Below, one piece after another: positions 6,860-12,898 of a stretch of DNA of 22,742 bases. Both the position numbers and the translations under genes were made by a program. Source of the DNA: an uncultured Eubacteriales bacterium. GTDB taxonomy: Bacteria > Bacillota > Clostridia > Christensenellales > Borkfalkiaceae. Within the stretch, counting starts at the first letter, position 1. Each line of letters opens with the position of its first letter. Below the pieces are notes generated by a model. The model did not search any database. It was not told where the DNA came from and worked only from the letters and a program-made list of their open reading frames with translations. The DNA lies in contig CABQND010000034.1 in the NCBI GenBank assembly GCA_902465495.1, positions 1-22,742 on the forward strand, given 5' to 3'.

Positions 6860-6892
6860 CCCGACGTCCGAATTACGGACGTCGGGTTTTTT
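6860..6892 (+). terminator. Bidirectional terminator between convergent genes
   Basis: CCCGACGTCCG and CGGACGTCGGG form a perfect 11-bp stem around AATTA, followed by TTTTTT on the plus strand. On the minus strand the same hairpin is followed by GGCTTTATT, so it can also end the minus-strand gene whose stop lies at 6917. Confidence 0.92.
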
Positions 6893-6916
6893 GTTTCTGG
6901 CGAAGGCGCTTTTTTA

Positions 6917-7873
6917 TTATCCGATGGGTATGATATTGGTTATTTTGCCGTTTTCGCTTTGCAGTGAAAAGAATTTTGCATCCCATACGTTGTCGCCGCG
7001 GCGGTATAAAAGCCCTGCGGCATTTTGTTTGCCGTAAGTCAGATAAAAAATTTCTTTTGGCAGATATACTCCGACAAAATCGCCTAAGTACTCCTTGATG
7101 CGGTCCTGTTTTTGCGCGAGCTCTTCGGAAAGATAAGCGGTAAAATTTCCTCCCACGGCAATTTCCTGAAAAAAGGCAAAGGGTAGGATGCGTTCGTCCA
7201 ACAGTGCGGGGTCAACGGCGTTGGAGGCGCGCACTTGCGTTGTTTCGGGAATAAGCGCTCCGCCCTCGGCGCGCAGGATGCGCGTTGCGCTGTGTCCTGC
7301 CACGTCGGCAAAATCCAGGCGAACGGTCAGCTTTTCGCCGCAGGAGAAATCGCTGACGCGGTCACGGAATGCGCATTCAAGCGCTTTATTATACAGAAGC
7401 AACTCGATCTTTTTTTCGTCTTTGCAACTGACGCGCACAAATTGCTCGCCGCCGATCTGTTCGGAGGCGATCTCATAACTTTCCGTGCGTGGCAGGGCTT
7501 CACTGATAAAACCGTTTGGACTTTCCAGTGAAAGCTGAACGCCGCCGTTGTCGAAAACAGTGGCGAGGATATCTCCTTCGCGGGACTGTGCCAACACCCG
7601 CAGTCCCGCATCACGCGGTGAAAAGCGTGCGGCACAAATGTCAGCGCCGCAACTGTAGCGAATAACGTCACAGCAGCGGGGCGGGGATTGAAAAAATCGT
7701 TCATCGATCACGAACGTTATGGGCATAAAATTTCCGTCGGCAGGAATAAACTCTGCGGGAACTTTCTCGCCGTCGGGAAGATCGGTAAATTTTTCTGCCT
7801 CGCCGCAAAAACCGACGAGCGCGCCGCCCAGTTTGAGGGCACAGGGCATGGAGGAAGAAAAATGAACGCGCAC
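6917..7873 (-). CDS. Conserved-looking hypothetical protein, 318 aa, function unknown
   Basis: I do not recognise this protein. It is a soluble-looking product with no signal peptide or long hydrophobic segment. It is rich in beta-type alternation and in G, E and R, for example EQFVRVSCKDEKKIELLLYNK (residues ~143-163) and LTVRLDFADVAGHS. The end reads VYLPKEIFYLTYGKQNAAGLLYRRGDNVWDAKFFSL, cut here by the length limit of a quote. The start is a GTG at 7873, chosen because GGAGGTGA lies 7 nt upstream on the minus strand; the ATG eight codons later has no such site. It is divergent from the Myb-like gene at 7984 and converges on the lipoprotein gene. The shared spacer may couple the pair's expression. 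Confidence 0.75.
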   Translation of the reverse strand: MRVHFSSSMPCALKLGGALVGFCGEAEKFTDLPDGEKVPAEFIPADGNFMPITFVIDERFFQSPPRCCDVIRYSCGADICAARFSPRDAGLRVLAQSREGDILATVFDNGGVQLSLESPNGFISEALPRTESYEIASEQIGGEQFVRVSCKDEKKIELLLYNKALECAFRDRVSDFSCGEKLTVRLDFADVAGHSATRILRAEGGALIPETTQVRASNAVDPALLDERILPFAFFQEIAVGGNFTAYLSEELAQKQDRIKEYLGDFVGVYLPKEIFYLTYGKQNAAGLLYRRGDNVWDAKFFSLQSENGKITNIIPIG

Positions 7874-7944
7874 AGCGTCACCTCCGAAAAATTTTTCGCA
7901 AAACCTTGCGTGAGTTTATTTATATGTTTAAAAAAATCATTTAA

Positions 7945-7950
7945 TGTCAA
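7945..7950 (-). promoter_or_regulatory. Possible -35 element for the 318-aa minus-strand gene
   Basis: On the minus strand TTGACA occurs here, followed by an AT-rich stretch with seven T residues and TATAAA about 20 nt downstream. The -35 is perfect, but the spacing is longer than the preferred 17, so the assignment is weak. The leader to the GTG at 7873 would be ~45 nt. Confidence 0.35.
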
Positions 7951-7956
7951 TACTCA

Positions 7957-7975
7957 CTCCGACAACCAAACGGAG
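7957..7975 (+). promoter_or_regulatory. Hairpin that could cover the ribosome binding site of the Myb-like gene
   Basis: CTCCG (7957-7961) can pair with CGGAG (7971-7975) around a 9-nt loop, burying most of the GGAGG Shine-Dalgarno sequence of the gene at 7984. The stem is only 5 bp, so it would modulate initiation at most. Confidence 0.3.
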
Positions 7976-7983
7976 GTATAGAC

Positions 7984-8619
7984 ATGGAAAAGATCAACGG
8001 TTATACAAGAGAAGAGGCAGATGCACTGCTTCGCTATGTAGAGGAAGGTAAACGTGCAGGTAAAACGCTGACGGCATTGTTTTCCGGATACGGCAGAGAA
8101 CACGGCAGGGCAGGAGGCAGTGTGCGCAACTATTATTATCGTCTTCTTCGTACAGACAGCCCTGAGGCACACAGTTTGCTTGCAGGAAGAACGTTGCATG
8201 CGGAGCAAGTACATCCTTTTACCGAGGCAGAAACGGAGGAAATGCTGCGCGCCATTTTGACAGAAAAGGGCAAAGGATATTCGGTACGCCGCGCGATTGC
8301 AAATGCCTGCGGCGGTGATGCCAAAAAGATGCTTCGCTATCAGAATAAGTACAGGAACATGCTCAAAAAACAGCCGGAAACGGTGCGTGCGGCGGCGGAA
8401 CGGTTCGGTGTACGCTTGGAAGAAGGAAGACGTTCTCTTTTACAGCGCCGTCTCGAATCGGAAATCGATGCACTGTACGGGCGTCTGGCAGCGAGTTTAC
8501 GCGCGGAAAACGAACAGCTTCGCGAATCGGTGCGGCGTTTAAGCGAAGAGAACGATTTATTGCGCCGTGCATCTCGCGTAAAAAAGGCGATGCTCGCAAC
8601 GCAGGCAAAAGCACAGTGA
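7984..8619 (+). CDS. RsfA-like Myb/SANT-type HTH protein with C-terminal coiled coil
   Basis: A 211-residue basic protein. Residues ~5-56 (GYTREEADALLRYVEEGKR ... GRAGGSVRNYYYRLLR) look like a Myb/SANT-type three-helix unit, as in the prespore regulator RsfA of Bacillus. A second similar unit is at ~77-128 (HPFTEAETEEMLRAILTEKG ... MLRYQNKYRNML). The C-terminal part (~150-195) has heptad-like leucines, LESEIDALYGRLAASLRAEN and LRESVRRLSEENDLLRR, suggesting a dimerising coiled coil. This is the layout of a DNA-binding protein conserved in spore-forming Firmicutes, but the target and any link to sporulation are inference. CGGAGG lies 8 nt before the ATG. It is divergent from the 318-residue gene. 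Confidence 0.72.
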   Translation: MEKINGYTREEADALLRYVEEGKRAGKTLTALFSGYGREHGRAGGSVRNYYYRLLRTDSPEAHSLLAGRTLHAEQVHPFTEAETEEMLRAILTEKGKGYSVRRAIANACGGDAKKMLRYQNKYRNMLKKQPETVRAAAERFGVRLEEGRRSLLQRRLESEIDALYGRLAASLRAENEQLRESVRRLSEENDLLRRASRVKKAMLATQAKAQ

Positions 8620-8725
8620 CATTGCAGGCATCCGCATCGCTTTAAATTTATGTATGGATGCATACTTTCATCCGGCGCGGCACATACTGACTCTGCGGGT
8701 AAGAATGCCCGCGTCGGAGGGAAGT

Positions 8726-8911
8726 ATGGAAAAATTTATCGCAGGCCTGGCTGCAGGCGCGATGCTCGGAGCGCTTTGGGTTGCAAACAGCAACAAGACG
8801 CGCTCGCTTGTGCAGAGAGGACAGGAAGAACTGAAACAGAAAATGGACGCATACATCGACGAAAAACTTGCGGCGATGGATGCGAACAAACAATCTTCCG
8901 CCAAGAAATAA
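8726..8911 (+). CDS. Small YtxH-like single-pass membrane protein
   Basis: A 61-residue protein whose ATG is preceded by CGGAGGG at good spacing. Residues 4-20 (FIAGLAAGAMLGALWVA) form a glycine- and alanine-rich membrane segment. The rest is a charged amphipathic helix (VQRGQEELKQKMDAYIDEK) ending in a lysine-rich tail. This is the layout of YtxH-family small proteins, often general-stress-related in Firmicutes, but similarity at this length is weak and the function is unknown. A longer in-frame reading from 8654 lacks a ribosome binding site. A small hairpin GCGGG/CCCGC lies just upstream (about 8696-8713). A strong terminator follows. Confidence 0.7.
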   Translation: MEKFIAGLAAGAMLGALWVANSNKTRSLVQRGQEELKQKMDAYIDEKLAAMDANKQSSAKK

Positions 8912-8943
8912 ACTGCATCGGGCGCCGCCCGAAAAACGGGCAA

Positions 8944-8996
8944 ATCGGGGCGCTTTTCCGCAAAATTTCGGAAAAGCGCCCCGATACAATTTTTTT
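8944..8996 (+). terminator. Strong intrinsic terminator after the YtxH-like gene
   Basis: A perfect 17-bp stem, ATCGGGGCGCTTTTCCG with CGGAAAAGCGCCCCGAT, encloses an 8-nt loop and is followed by ACAAT and a seven-residue T run. It separates the accessory region from the phospholipase C-like gene. Confidence 0.92.
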
Positions 8997-9038
8997 ACAT
9001 GGAAATTACAAAAAAAATACGTTAAAGCGCCTCGATTG

Positions 9039-9047
9039 TGGTATGAT
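9039..9047 (+). promoter_or_regulatory. Extended -10 promoter of the phospholipase C-like operon
   Basis: TGG-TATGAT is an extended -10 element ~30 nt before the ATG at 9077. No good -35 is visible at 16-18 nt, which is common for extended -10 promoters. It lies directly after the preceding terminator. Confidence 0.55.
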
Positions 9048-9076
9048 ATTGGTTGGAAAGAAAAAGGAGTTCAAAT

Positions 9077-9928
9077 ATGCCTTCAACGTATGCACATTAT
9101 CTGTTCGGGGAGCAGGTCCTTGGACGCTTAGAAGAGAAACAGGCGCAGCTTGTCCGCGCGCACAGGCAATTATATGATATCGGGTTGCACGGTCCTGATA
9201 TTTTATTTTACTATCATCCTCTGACGAACAATAAAGTCAATAGGGTGGGGTTCGGAATGCACGGCCGCCCTGCGGAAATGTTTTTTACATCTGCAAAACA
9301 GGTGTGTCTGAACGCACCGGATAAGGGCGCGGCGCTCGCATATGCGATCGGGTTCGTCTGTCATTTTGCGTTAGACGTGAACTGTCACAGTTATATCGAA
9401 AACAAGATCGCGGTTTCGGACGTGCGGCATACGGAGATCGAGAGTGAATTTGACCGTGCGCTTTTGTTGCAGCGCGGCATTGAGCCTCTGTCCGCAAAAC
9501 TGACGGAACACATTGTTGCATCCGAAGCAAACGCCCGCGTGATCGCGCCGTTTTTTGGGGTGACGCAAAAGCAGGTGAAGAAGGCATTGCGGTCAATGAA
9601 ATTTTATAACGAGATGATGCGTGCGCCGCATGCGGGGAAGCGTTTTCTCGTGAATACAGCTATGCATCTGACAGGGAACTGGCGAGAAATGCACGGAATG
9701 ATGATCGCAAAGCATCCTATTCCAGCCTGTGAGGACAGTAATATGCGCCTTTTCAAACTGATGCGGAAGGCGCAGGATGAATGCGTGGTGCTCATTCAGA
9801 ATTTTGTGGAATATGTCGAGGGCAAGGAGGAACTCTCGCCCGCTTTTTCGCGGACGTTCGGGCCGAACGGCAACTGGCATGAGATTCCTGTTTTAAACGC
9901 GGAAGAGGAAAAAAACCATGAAGTTTAA
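9077..9928 (+). CDS. Zinc-dependent phospholipase C family protein (PF00882-type)
   Basis: The 283-residue protein begins MPSTYAHYLFGEQVL, typical of the zinc-dependent phospholipase C-like family. Candidate metal ligands are H7, H38, D41 (GPD), H62, and the HFALDVNCHSYIE motif with H96, D100 and H104, then H118 and E122. The all-helical zinc PLC fold coordinates metals with this type of H/D/E set. There is no signal peptide, unlike secreted alpha-toxin-type enzymes, so it is expected to be cytoplasmic. Its substrate is not known. The start is set by AAGGAG 8 nt upstream. The 3' end overlaps the MFS gene by 11 nt, so the two proteins are probably made together. Confidence 0.87.
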   Translation: MPSTYAHYLFGEQVLGRLEEKQAQLVRAHRQLYDIGLHGPDILFYYHPLTNNKVNRVGFGMHGRPAEMFFTSAKQVCLNAPDKGAALAYAIGFVCHFALDVNCHSYIENKIAVSDVRHTEIESEFDRALLLQRGIEPLSAKLTEHIVASEANARVIAPFFGVTQKQVKKALRSMKFYNEMMRAPHAGKRFLVNTAMHLTGNWREMHGMMIAKHPIPACEDSNMRLFKLMRKAQDECVVLIQNFVEYVEGKEELSPAFSRTFGPNGNWHEIPVLNAEEEKNHEV

Positions 9929-11234
9929 GATGACACAACAGGAGCGAAAATGGGTGTGGTATGATGTCGGTAACTCGGCGTTTACGCTGTTGGTATCTAC
10001 TCTCATCCCGATCTTCTTTGACATTATTGCGGGCAGCTTTGCAGAATCGGCGACGGTGTATTTAGGCTATGCCACAAGCATCGCGACGGCGATCGTCGCT
10101 TTAATCGGACCTGTATTAGGCGCGGCAGGGGATCTTCGCGGTATGAAAAAGAAGATTTTTTCCGTTGTTTTGCTTGCCGGGGCTTTGGGTTGTGCGGTGT
10201 TGGGATTTATCGGACATTGGATCTGGTTTTTGGCGCTTTTTGTATTTGCAAAGTCGGCATACTCCCTCAGTTTAGTCGTATATGATTCCATGCTCTGCGA
10301 TGTCACAGTTCCGGAGCGTATGGACGAGGTTTCCTCCCGAGGTTATGCATGGGGATATATCGGCAGTTGTCTTCCTTTCATACTTTGTGTCCTCATCTAC
10401 GTTTTGTACGAGCCGTCCATGGGCATTGCGGTGCTTTCTTTCCGCCCTGCGATGATCCTTGTATTTCTTTTGACGGCACTTTGGTGGGTCGCTTGTGCTT
10501 TTCCGCTTTGGAAAAGTTACAAACAGACGCATTTTGTCGAGCCGGGCAGTCATCCCGTGCGTAACGGCTTTAAAAATCTGGGCAAAACATTTAAGGAAAT
10601 CGGATCCCAAAAGCATATTTTGCTTTTTTTGCTCGCGTTTTTCTTTTATATCGACGGTGTGTACACCATCATCGATCTTGCGGTTGCGTATGGCACCGAT
10701 TTGGGGTTTAATTCCGCTATGCTGTTGCTTGCACTTTTGGTCACGCAGATCGTTGCATTTCCTGCGGCGATTCTTTTGGGTATGCTATCCCGCAAAGTCA
10801 AGCCCGAATATCTCATCATGGTTTGCATCGCCGCATATTTTGCGATCACGGTATACGCGATTTTTCTCGATCAGACGTATGAATTCTGGATCCTTGCGGT
10901 GTGTGTCGGATTGTTTCAGGGCACAGTGCAGGCGATGTCGCGCTCGTACTTTGCAAAGATCATACCGCAGGAAAAATCGGGCGAGTATTTCGGGGTATAC
11001 GATATTTTCGGCAAGGGTGCATCCTTTTTGGGTACATTTCTAGTCGCGCTTGTTGCGGATATAACGGGCAGGGAAAATCTCGGGGTCAGTGTTTTGGCAG
11101 TTATGTTTTTGATTGGCTTCGCATTTTTTCTCTTTGCGATTCGTTCAAAAAAGGAAGCGGGGATGCGTTGCGTGTTGCAGGAAAGAGAGGAAACATCGCT
11201 GTCCGGGCAGAATGAATCAGGTGAAAATCGATAA
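9918..11234 (+). CDS. UMF1/Atg22-like MFS transporter
   Basis: A 438-residue polytopic membrane protein. The opening QQERKWVWYDVGNSAFTLLV is the hallmark of the UMF1 (unknown major facilitator 1) family related to the vacuolar effluxer Atg22. About 12 hydrophobic segments are visible, with the basic loop GDLRGMKKKIFS after the second. The MSRSYFAKIIPQEKSGEYFGVYDIFGKG region near residues 335-362 is the conserved second-half motif. The C-terminus is a charged cytoplasmic tail. The substrate is unknown for bacterial members. The start lies inside the end of the phospholipase C-like gene and is preceded by GAGGAAAA. A functional link with that gene is inference. Confidence 0.88.
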   Translation: MKFKMTQQERKWVWYDVGNSAFTLLVSTLIPIFFDIIAGSFAESATVYLGYATSIATAIVALIGPVLGAAGDLRGMKKKIFSVVLLAGALGCAVLGFIGHWIWFLALFVFAKSAYSLSLVVYDSMLCDVTVPERMDEVSSRGYAWGYIGSCLPFILCVLIYVLYEPSMGIAVLSFRPAMILVFLLTALWWVACAFPLWKSYKQTHFVEPGSHPVRNGFKNLGKTFKEIGSQKHILLFLLAFFFYIDGVYTIIDLAVAYGTDLGFNSAMLLLALLVTQIVAFPAAILLGMLSRKVKPEYLIMVCIAAYFAITVYAIFLDQTYEFWILAVCVGLFQGTVQAMSRSYFAKIIPQEKSGEYFGVYDIFGKGASFLGTFLVALVADITGRENLGVSVLAVMFLIGFAFFLFAIRSKKEAGMRCVLQEREETSLSGQNESGENR

Positions 11235-11277
11235 AATTCCTTTTTTACAAAATAATGAAAAAGAAAAGGGAATTTTT
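11233..11277 (+). terminator. AT-rich terminator-like hairpin after the MFS gene
   Basis: AAAATTCCTTTT (11233-11244) can pair with AAAAGGGAATTTT (11264-11276) with one bulged G, followed by more T residues. The stem is AT-rich and so weaker than others in this window. It overlaps the last bases of the MFS gene and precedes the first small-RNA promoter. Confidence 0.5.
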
Positions 11278-11291
11278 ATACAAGATCGACG

Positions 11292-11297
11292 TATAAT
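11292..11297 (+). promoter_or_regulatory. Perfect -10 box of small-RNA unit 1
   Basis: TATAAT occurs 6-7 nt before the predicted first transcribed base (~11303). The -35 region at 17-18 nt is poor (GGAATT). The support comes mainly from the exact -10 and the terminator 110 nt downstream. Confidence 0.55.
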
Positions 11298-11302
11298 AAA
11301 GA

Positions 11303-11430
11303 CAGAGACGCGGGGAACTGCGTTTTTAAGGGCAAAGCGCGGGGAAAACCGCGTATGCCGCATGAGCCGTATGCGGAAGGGGAAATCCGTACAGGCAAGG
11401 AAAGTTCGGAGCGAATGTCCGGGCTTTTTT
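11303..11430 (+). ncRNA. Candidate structured small RNA 1, ~125 nt
   Basis: This stretch is flanked by a perfect -10 box and an intrinsic terminator and has no plausible reading frame with a ribosome binding site. It folds into serial hairpins. ACGCGG/CTGCGT closes a GGAA tetraloop (about 11308-11323). CGCGG/CCGCG closes GGAAAA (about 11338-11353). CCGCAT/ATGCGG closes a 7-nt loop (11358-11376). A GAAA loop sits in GGG-GAAA-TCC (about 11380-11389). GTTCGGA/TCCGGGC (11404-11424) is followed by TTTTTT. Six GGA triplets occur, mostly in loops or single-stranded linkers. I could not match it to a known RNA family; RNase P, SRP, tmRNA and 6S are not supported. Confidence 0.6.
11404..11430 (+). terminator. 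Terminator of small-RNA unit 1
   Basis: GTTCGGA (11404-11410) pairs with TCCGGGC (11418-11424), two G-U pairs included, around GCGAATG. TTTTTTATTTT follows. The closing stem is moderate, but the T run is clear. Confidence 0.75.
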
Positions 11431-11503
11431 ATTTTGTGCGTTTGTGCGGATTTTGAATTTTACAATTTTATTGCAAAAGGCGTGAGAGTTTGCGACAAAT
11501 GTT

Positions 11504-11512
11504 TGTTATACT
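11504..11512 (+). promoter_or_regulatory. Extended -10 promoter of small-RNA unit 2
   Basis: TGT-TATACT fits an extended -10 element. No good -35 lies at standard spacing. The predicted transcript start is near 11518, and a strong terminator lies ~80 nt further on. Confidence 0.5.
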
Positions 11513-11517
11513 GTAAG

Positions 11518-11640
11518 TGCAGAAAAACGAAGAGAAATGCGATGCTTTGTTATGCAATCCTGTAAACCGATGATCACACCATAGACAACTTTTTCTTACA
11601 ATATCCGCCGCGCGTTTTGCGCGGCGGATATTGGTTTTTT
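11518..11640 (+). ncRNA. Candidate small transcript 2 with an embedded 15-codon ORF
   Basis: A second promoter-terminator unit directly after unit 1. The 5' part is AG-rich and little structured. The 3' end is the strong hairpin at 11599-11633. A short ORF, ATG at 11537 to TAG at 11582-11584, would encode MRCFVMQSCKPMITP. Its only ribosome-binding candidate is the weak GAAGAGA just upstream, so the peptide is doubtful. The transcript may be a small RNA, or a leader whose downstream target (ruvX) is cut off by the terminator. No known family is recognised. Confidence 0.42.
11599..11640 (+). terminator. Strong terminator of small-RNA unit 2
   Basis: CAATATCCGCCGCGC and GCGCGGCGGATATTG form a perfect 15-bp stem around GTTTT, followed by G and TTTTTT. 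Its core CCGCCGCGC-RTTTT-GCGCGGCGG is the same as in the hairpin at 19986-20008. Confidence 0.93.
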
Positions 11641-11732
11641 GCTAATTGAAATTGCAAGAAGAGGTATATTTTGAAGGGAATGTGAACAAAATCGGAATAT
11701 TCGGCAAAAGCGAATAAATTTTTAAAAAGTTG

Positions 11733-11761
11733 TGGACGGCGGGACAGGAATGTGATATACT
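11733..11761 (+). promoter_or_regulatory. Promoter of ruvX
   Basis: TGGACG (11733-11738, 4 of 6 consensus) and TATACT (11756-11761) are 17 nt apart, and the TG at 11753-11754 makes an extended -10. The start codon of ruvX follows after ~30 nt. Confidence 0.65.
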
Positions 11762-11795
11762 GATAGCGTCGGCAAAAAAGCCGGGGCGGAGGAGT

Positions 11796-12230
11796 ATGGA
11801 AAAACGGATCATCGCGTTTGATATCGGAGATAAAAGGATCGGCGTTGCGGCAAGTGACCCGTTCAATACGTATGCTTTGCCGGGCACGACTTATTTTCGT
11901 ACGCGGAGTGCGGACGCAGACGCGCAGGCGTTGGCAGACATTGTACGGGAAAAAGATGCGGGGTTGATCGTTTGCGGGCTTCCGCTCAATTTTGACGGGA
12001 GTGAATCGGTGCAGACCGAAAAGACAAGACGGTTTGTCGAGCTTCTCAAAAGCAAAACTACGGTTCCGATCGTGTTTGAGGATGAGCGATTCACGACAAT
12101 GGAGGCGGAACGGGTTTTGATTGCGGGCGGGGTGCGGCGCGAAAACCGCAAGCGCTCGGTGGACAGTATAGCGGCGTCTTATATTCTGGAAGGATATTTG
12201 AATAAAAAGCAGAAAGGAGCAACATTATGA
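11796..12230 (+). CDS. ruvX: Putative pre-16S rRNA nuclease / Holliday junction resolvase homologue RuvX (YqgF)
   Basis: A 144-residue RNase H-fold protein of the YqgF family, implicated in 16S rRNA 5' end maturation. Visible landmarks are IIAFDIGDKRIGVA with D9, the GLPLNFDGSES turn (61-71), VFEDERFTTMEA (93-103) with acidic residues 95-97, and the C-terminal SVDSIAASYILEGYL with D123. These match the acidic active site of the family. The start is chosen from GGAGGAG upstream and the conserved N-terminus; an in-frame upstream reading adds unrelated residues. The stop TGA overlaps the ATG of the DUF1292 gene (ATGA), indicating translational coupling. In many Firmicutes these two genes are neighbours too. 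Confidence 0.95.
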   Translation: MEKRIIAFDIGDKRIGVAASDPFNTYALPGTTYFRTRSADADAQALADIVREKDAGLIVCGLPLNFDGSESVQTEKTRRFVELLKSKTTVPIVFEDERFTTMEAERVLIAGGVRRENRKRSVDSIAASYILEGYLNKKQKGATL

Positions 12231-12622
12231 GCGAAGAAAAGAATTTACACGAACACGATTGCGACTGCGAAGAATGCGCGGAGGAAGGGGTGGTTGAGCT
12301 CGTCGACGATGCGGGCAAGATCCACAAATGCTATCATATCGGCACGATTGAATACAAAGGCGGCTGGTATGCGTTCTTCCAGCCTGTGGACGAAGAGGAT
12401 GGAGAAGAGAACGAAGTTACTATTTTGCAGATCGTCGGGGAAGAAGGCGACGAAGAACTTGTTCCCGTTGAGGATGAAAAGTTGCTTGACGAAGTGTTTG
12501 AAGAATTCTGTCGGGTAATGGAAGAGGACGACGATGCGGACGAGGCGGCGTCTTTGGACACCGATTACGAAGAAGGTTGCGGATGCGGTTGCAAGCACCA
12601 CGATCACAAAAACGAGAAGTAA
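12227..12622 (+). CDS. DUF1292 (YrzB-like) acidic protein with Cys/His-rich ends
   Basis: A 131-residue, very acidic protein. The core at ~20-100 (VELVDDAGKIHKCYHIGTIEY, WYAFFQPVDE, ITILQIV-like and FEEFCRVMEED) fits DUF1292/YrzB, found beside ruvX in Firmicutes, of unknown function. Unusually, both ends are metal-ligand-rich. The N-terminus has H8, H10, C12, C14 and C17; the C-terminus has C118, C120, C122, H124, H125 and H127. These might bind zinc or another soft metal, which is inference. AAGGAG precedes the ATG, which overlaps the ruvX stop. Confidence 0.88.
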   Translation: MSEEKNLHEHDCDCEECAEEGVVELVDDAGKIHKCYHIGTIEYKGGWYAFFQPVDEEDGEENEVTILQIVGEEGDEELVPVEDEKLLDEVFEEFCRVMEEDDDADEAASLDTDYEEGCGCGCKHHDHKNEK

Positions 12623-12629
12623 TACGTAG

Positions 12630-12661
12630 AAAAACCGCTCCGCGATCGCGGAGCGGTTTTT
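12630..12661 (+). terminator. Terminator of the ruvX operon
   Basis: A perfect 32-nt palindrome with A5 on one side and T5 on the other, core CCGCTCCGCG/CGCGGAGCGG. It starts 8 nt after the DUF1292 stop and should work in both directions. Confidence 0.93.
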
Positions 12662-12747
12662 AAAGGCGTAAGCTTTGTCAAAATCAGCAAAAAAAGGGCG
12701 TTTTATCCGATACATTCGAAAAATTTTGCAAATAAAAGGTATTTTGG

Positions 12748-12776
12748 TTGCAAATTCTGTGCCTCTATGGTAAAAT
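12748..12776 (+). promoter_or_regulatory. Sigma-A promoter of the rpsB operon
   Basis: TTGCAA (12748-12753) and TAAAAT (12771-12776) have exactly 17 nt between them. Transcription should start near 12783, giving a leader of about 115 nt before rpsB. The upstream stretch 12662-12747 is AT-rich and holds nothing else recognisable. Confidence 0.85.
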
Positions 12777-12782
12777 AGTAAG

Positions 12783-12898
12783 GCTAAAAATTCACACCTC
12801 GGACGTACCGCGTATCCGTTCCCGCTAAAATCTCAATCGGGCGGGCCGAAGCGGGTTTTTTATCGCGTTCGTGGGAGGAATAAACGGAGGAGTTTTTT
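12783..12898 (+). promoter_or_regulatory. rpsB leader with internal terminator (candidate attenuator)
   Basis: The leader contains CCCGCT (12821-12826), which pairs with AGCGGG (12850-12855) just before TTTTTTT (12856-12862), a complete intrinsic terminator upstream of the gene. The same 5' arm can instead pair with CGGG at 12838-12841, and nearby GGGCGGG offers more partners, so alternative folds are possible. Such a layout fits autogenous control by S2 or EF-Ts through attenuation. The mechanism is inference. GGAGGAG for rpsB follows at 12886-12892. Confidence 0.6.

Noticed and set aside
11360..11395. GAGCCGTATGCGG resembling the 5' half of group II intron domain V
   Set aside because: The required 3' half with CGTACGG-type pairing is absent, there is no reverse transcriptase gene, and the segment forms a different hairpin (CCGCAT/ATGCGG).
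11395..11424. Similarity of AGGAAAGT-CGG to the conserved P4 segment of RNase P RNA
   Set aside because: RNase P RNA would continue for about 300 nt with a second conserved half, but a T-run terminator follows immediately and no other RNase P landmarks are present.
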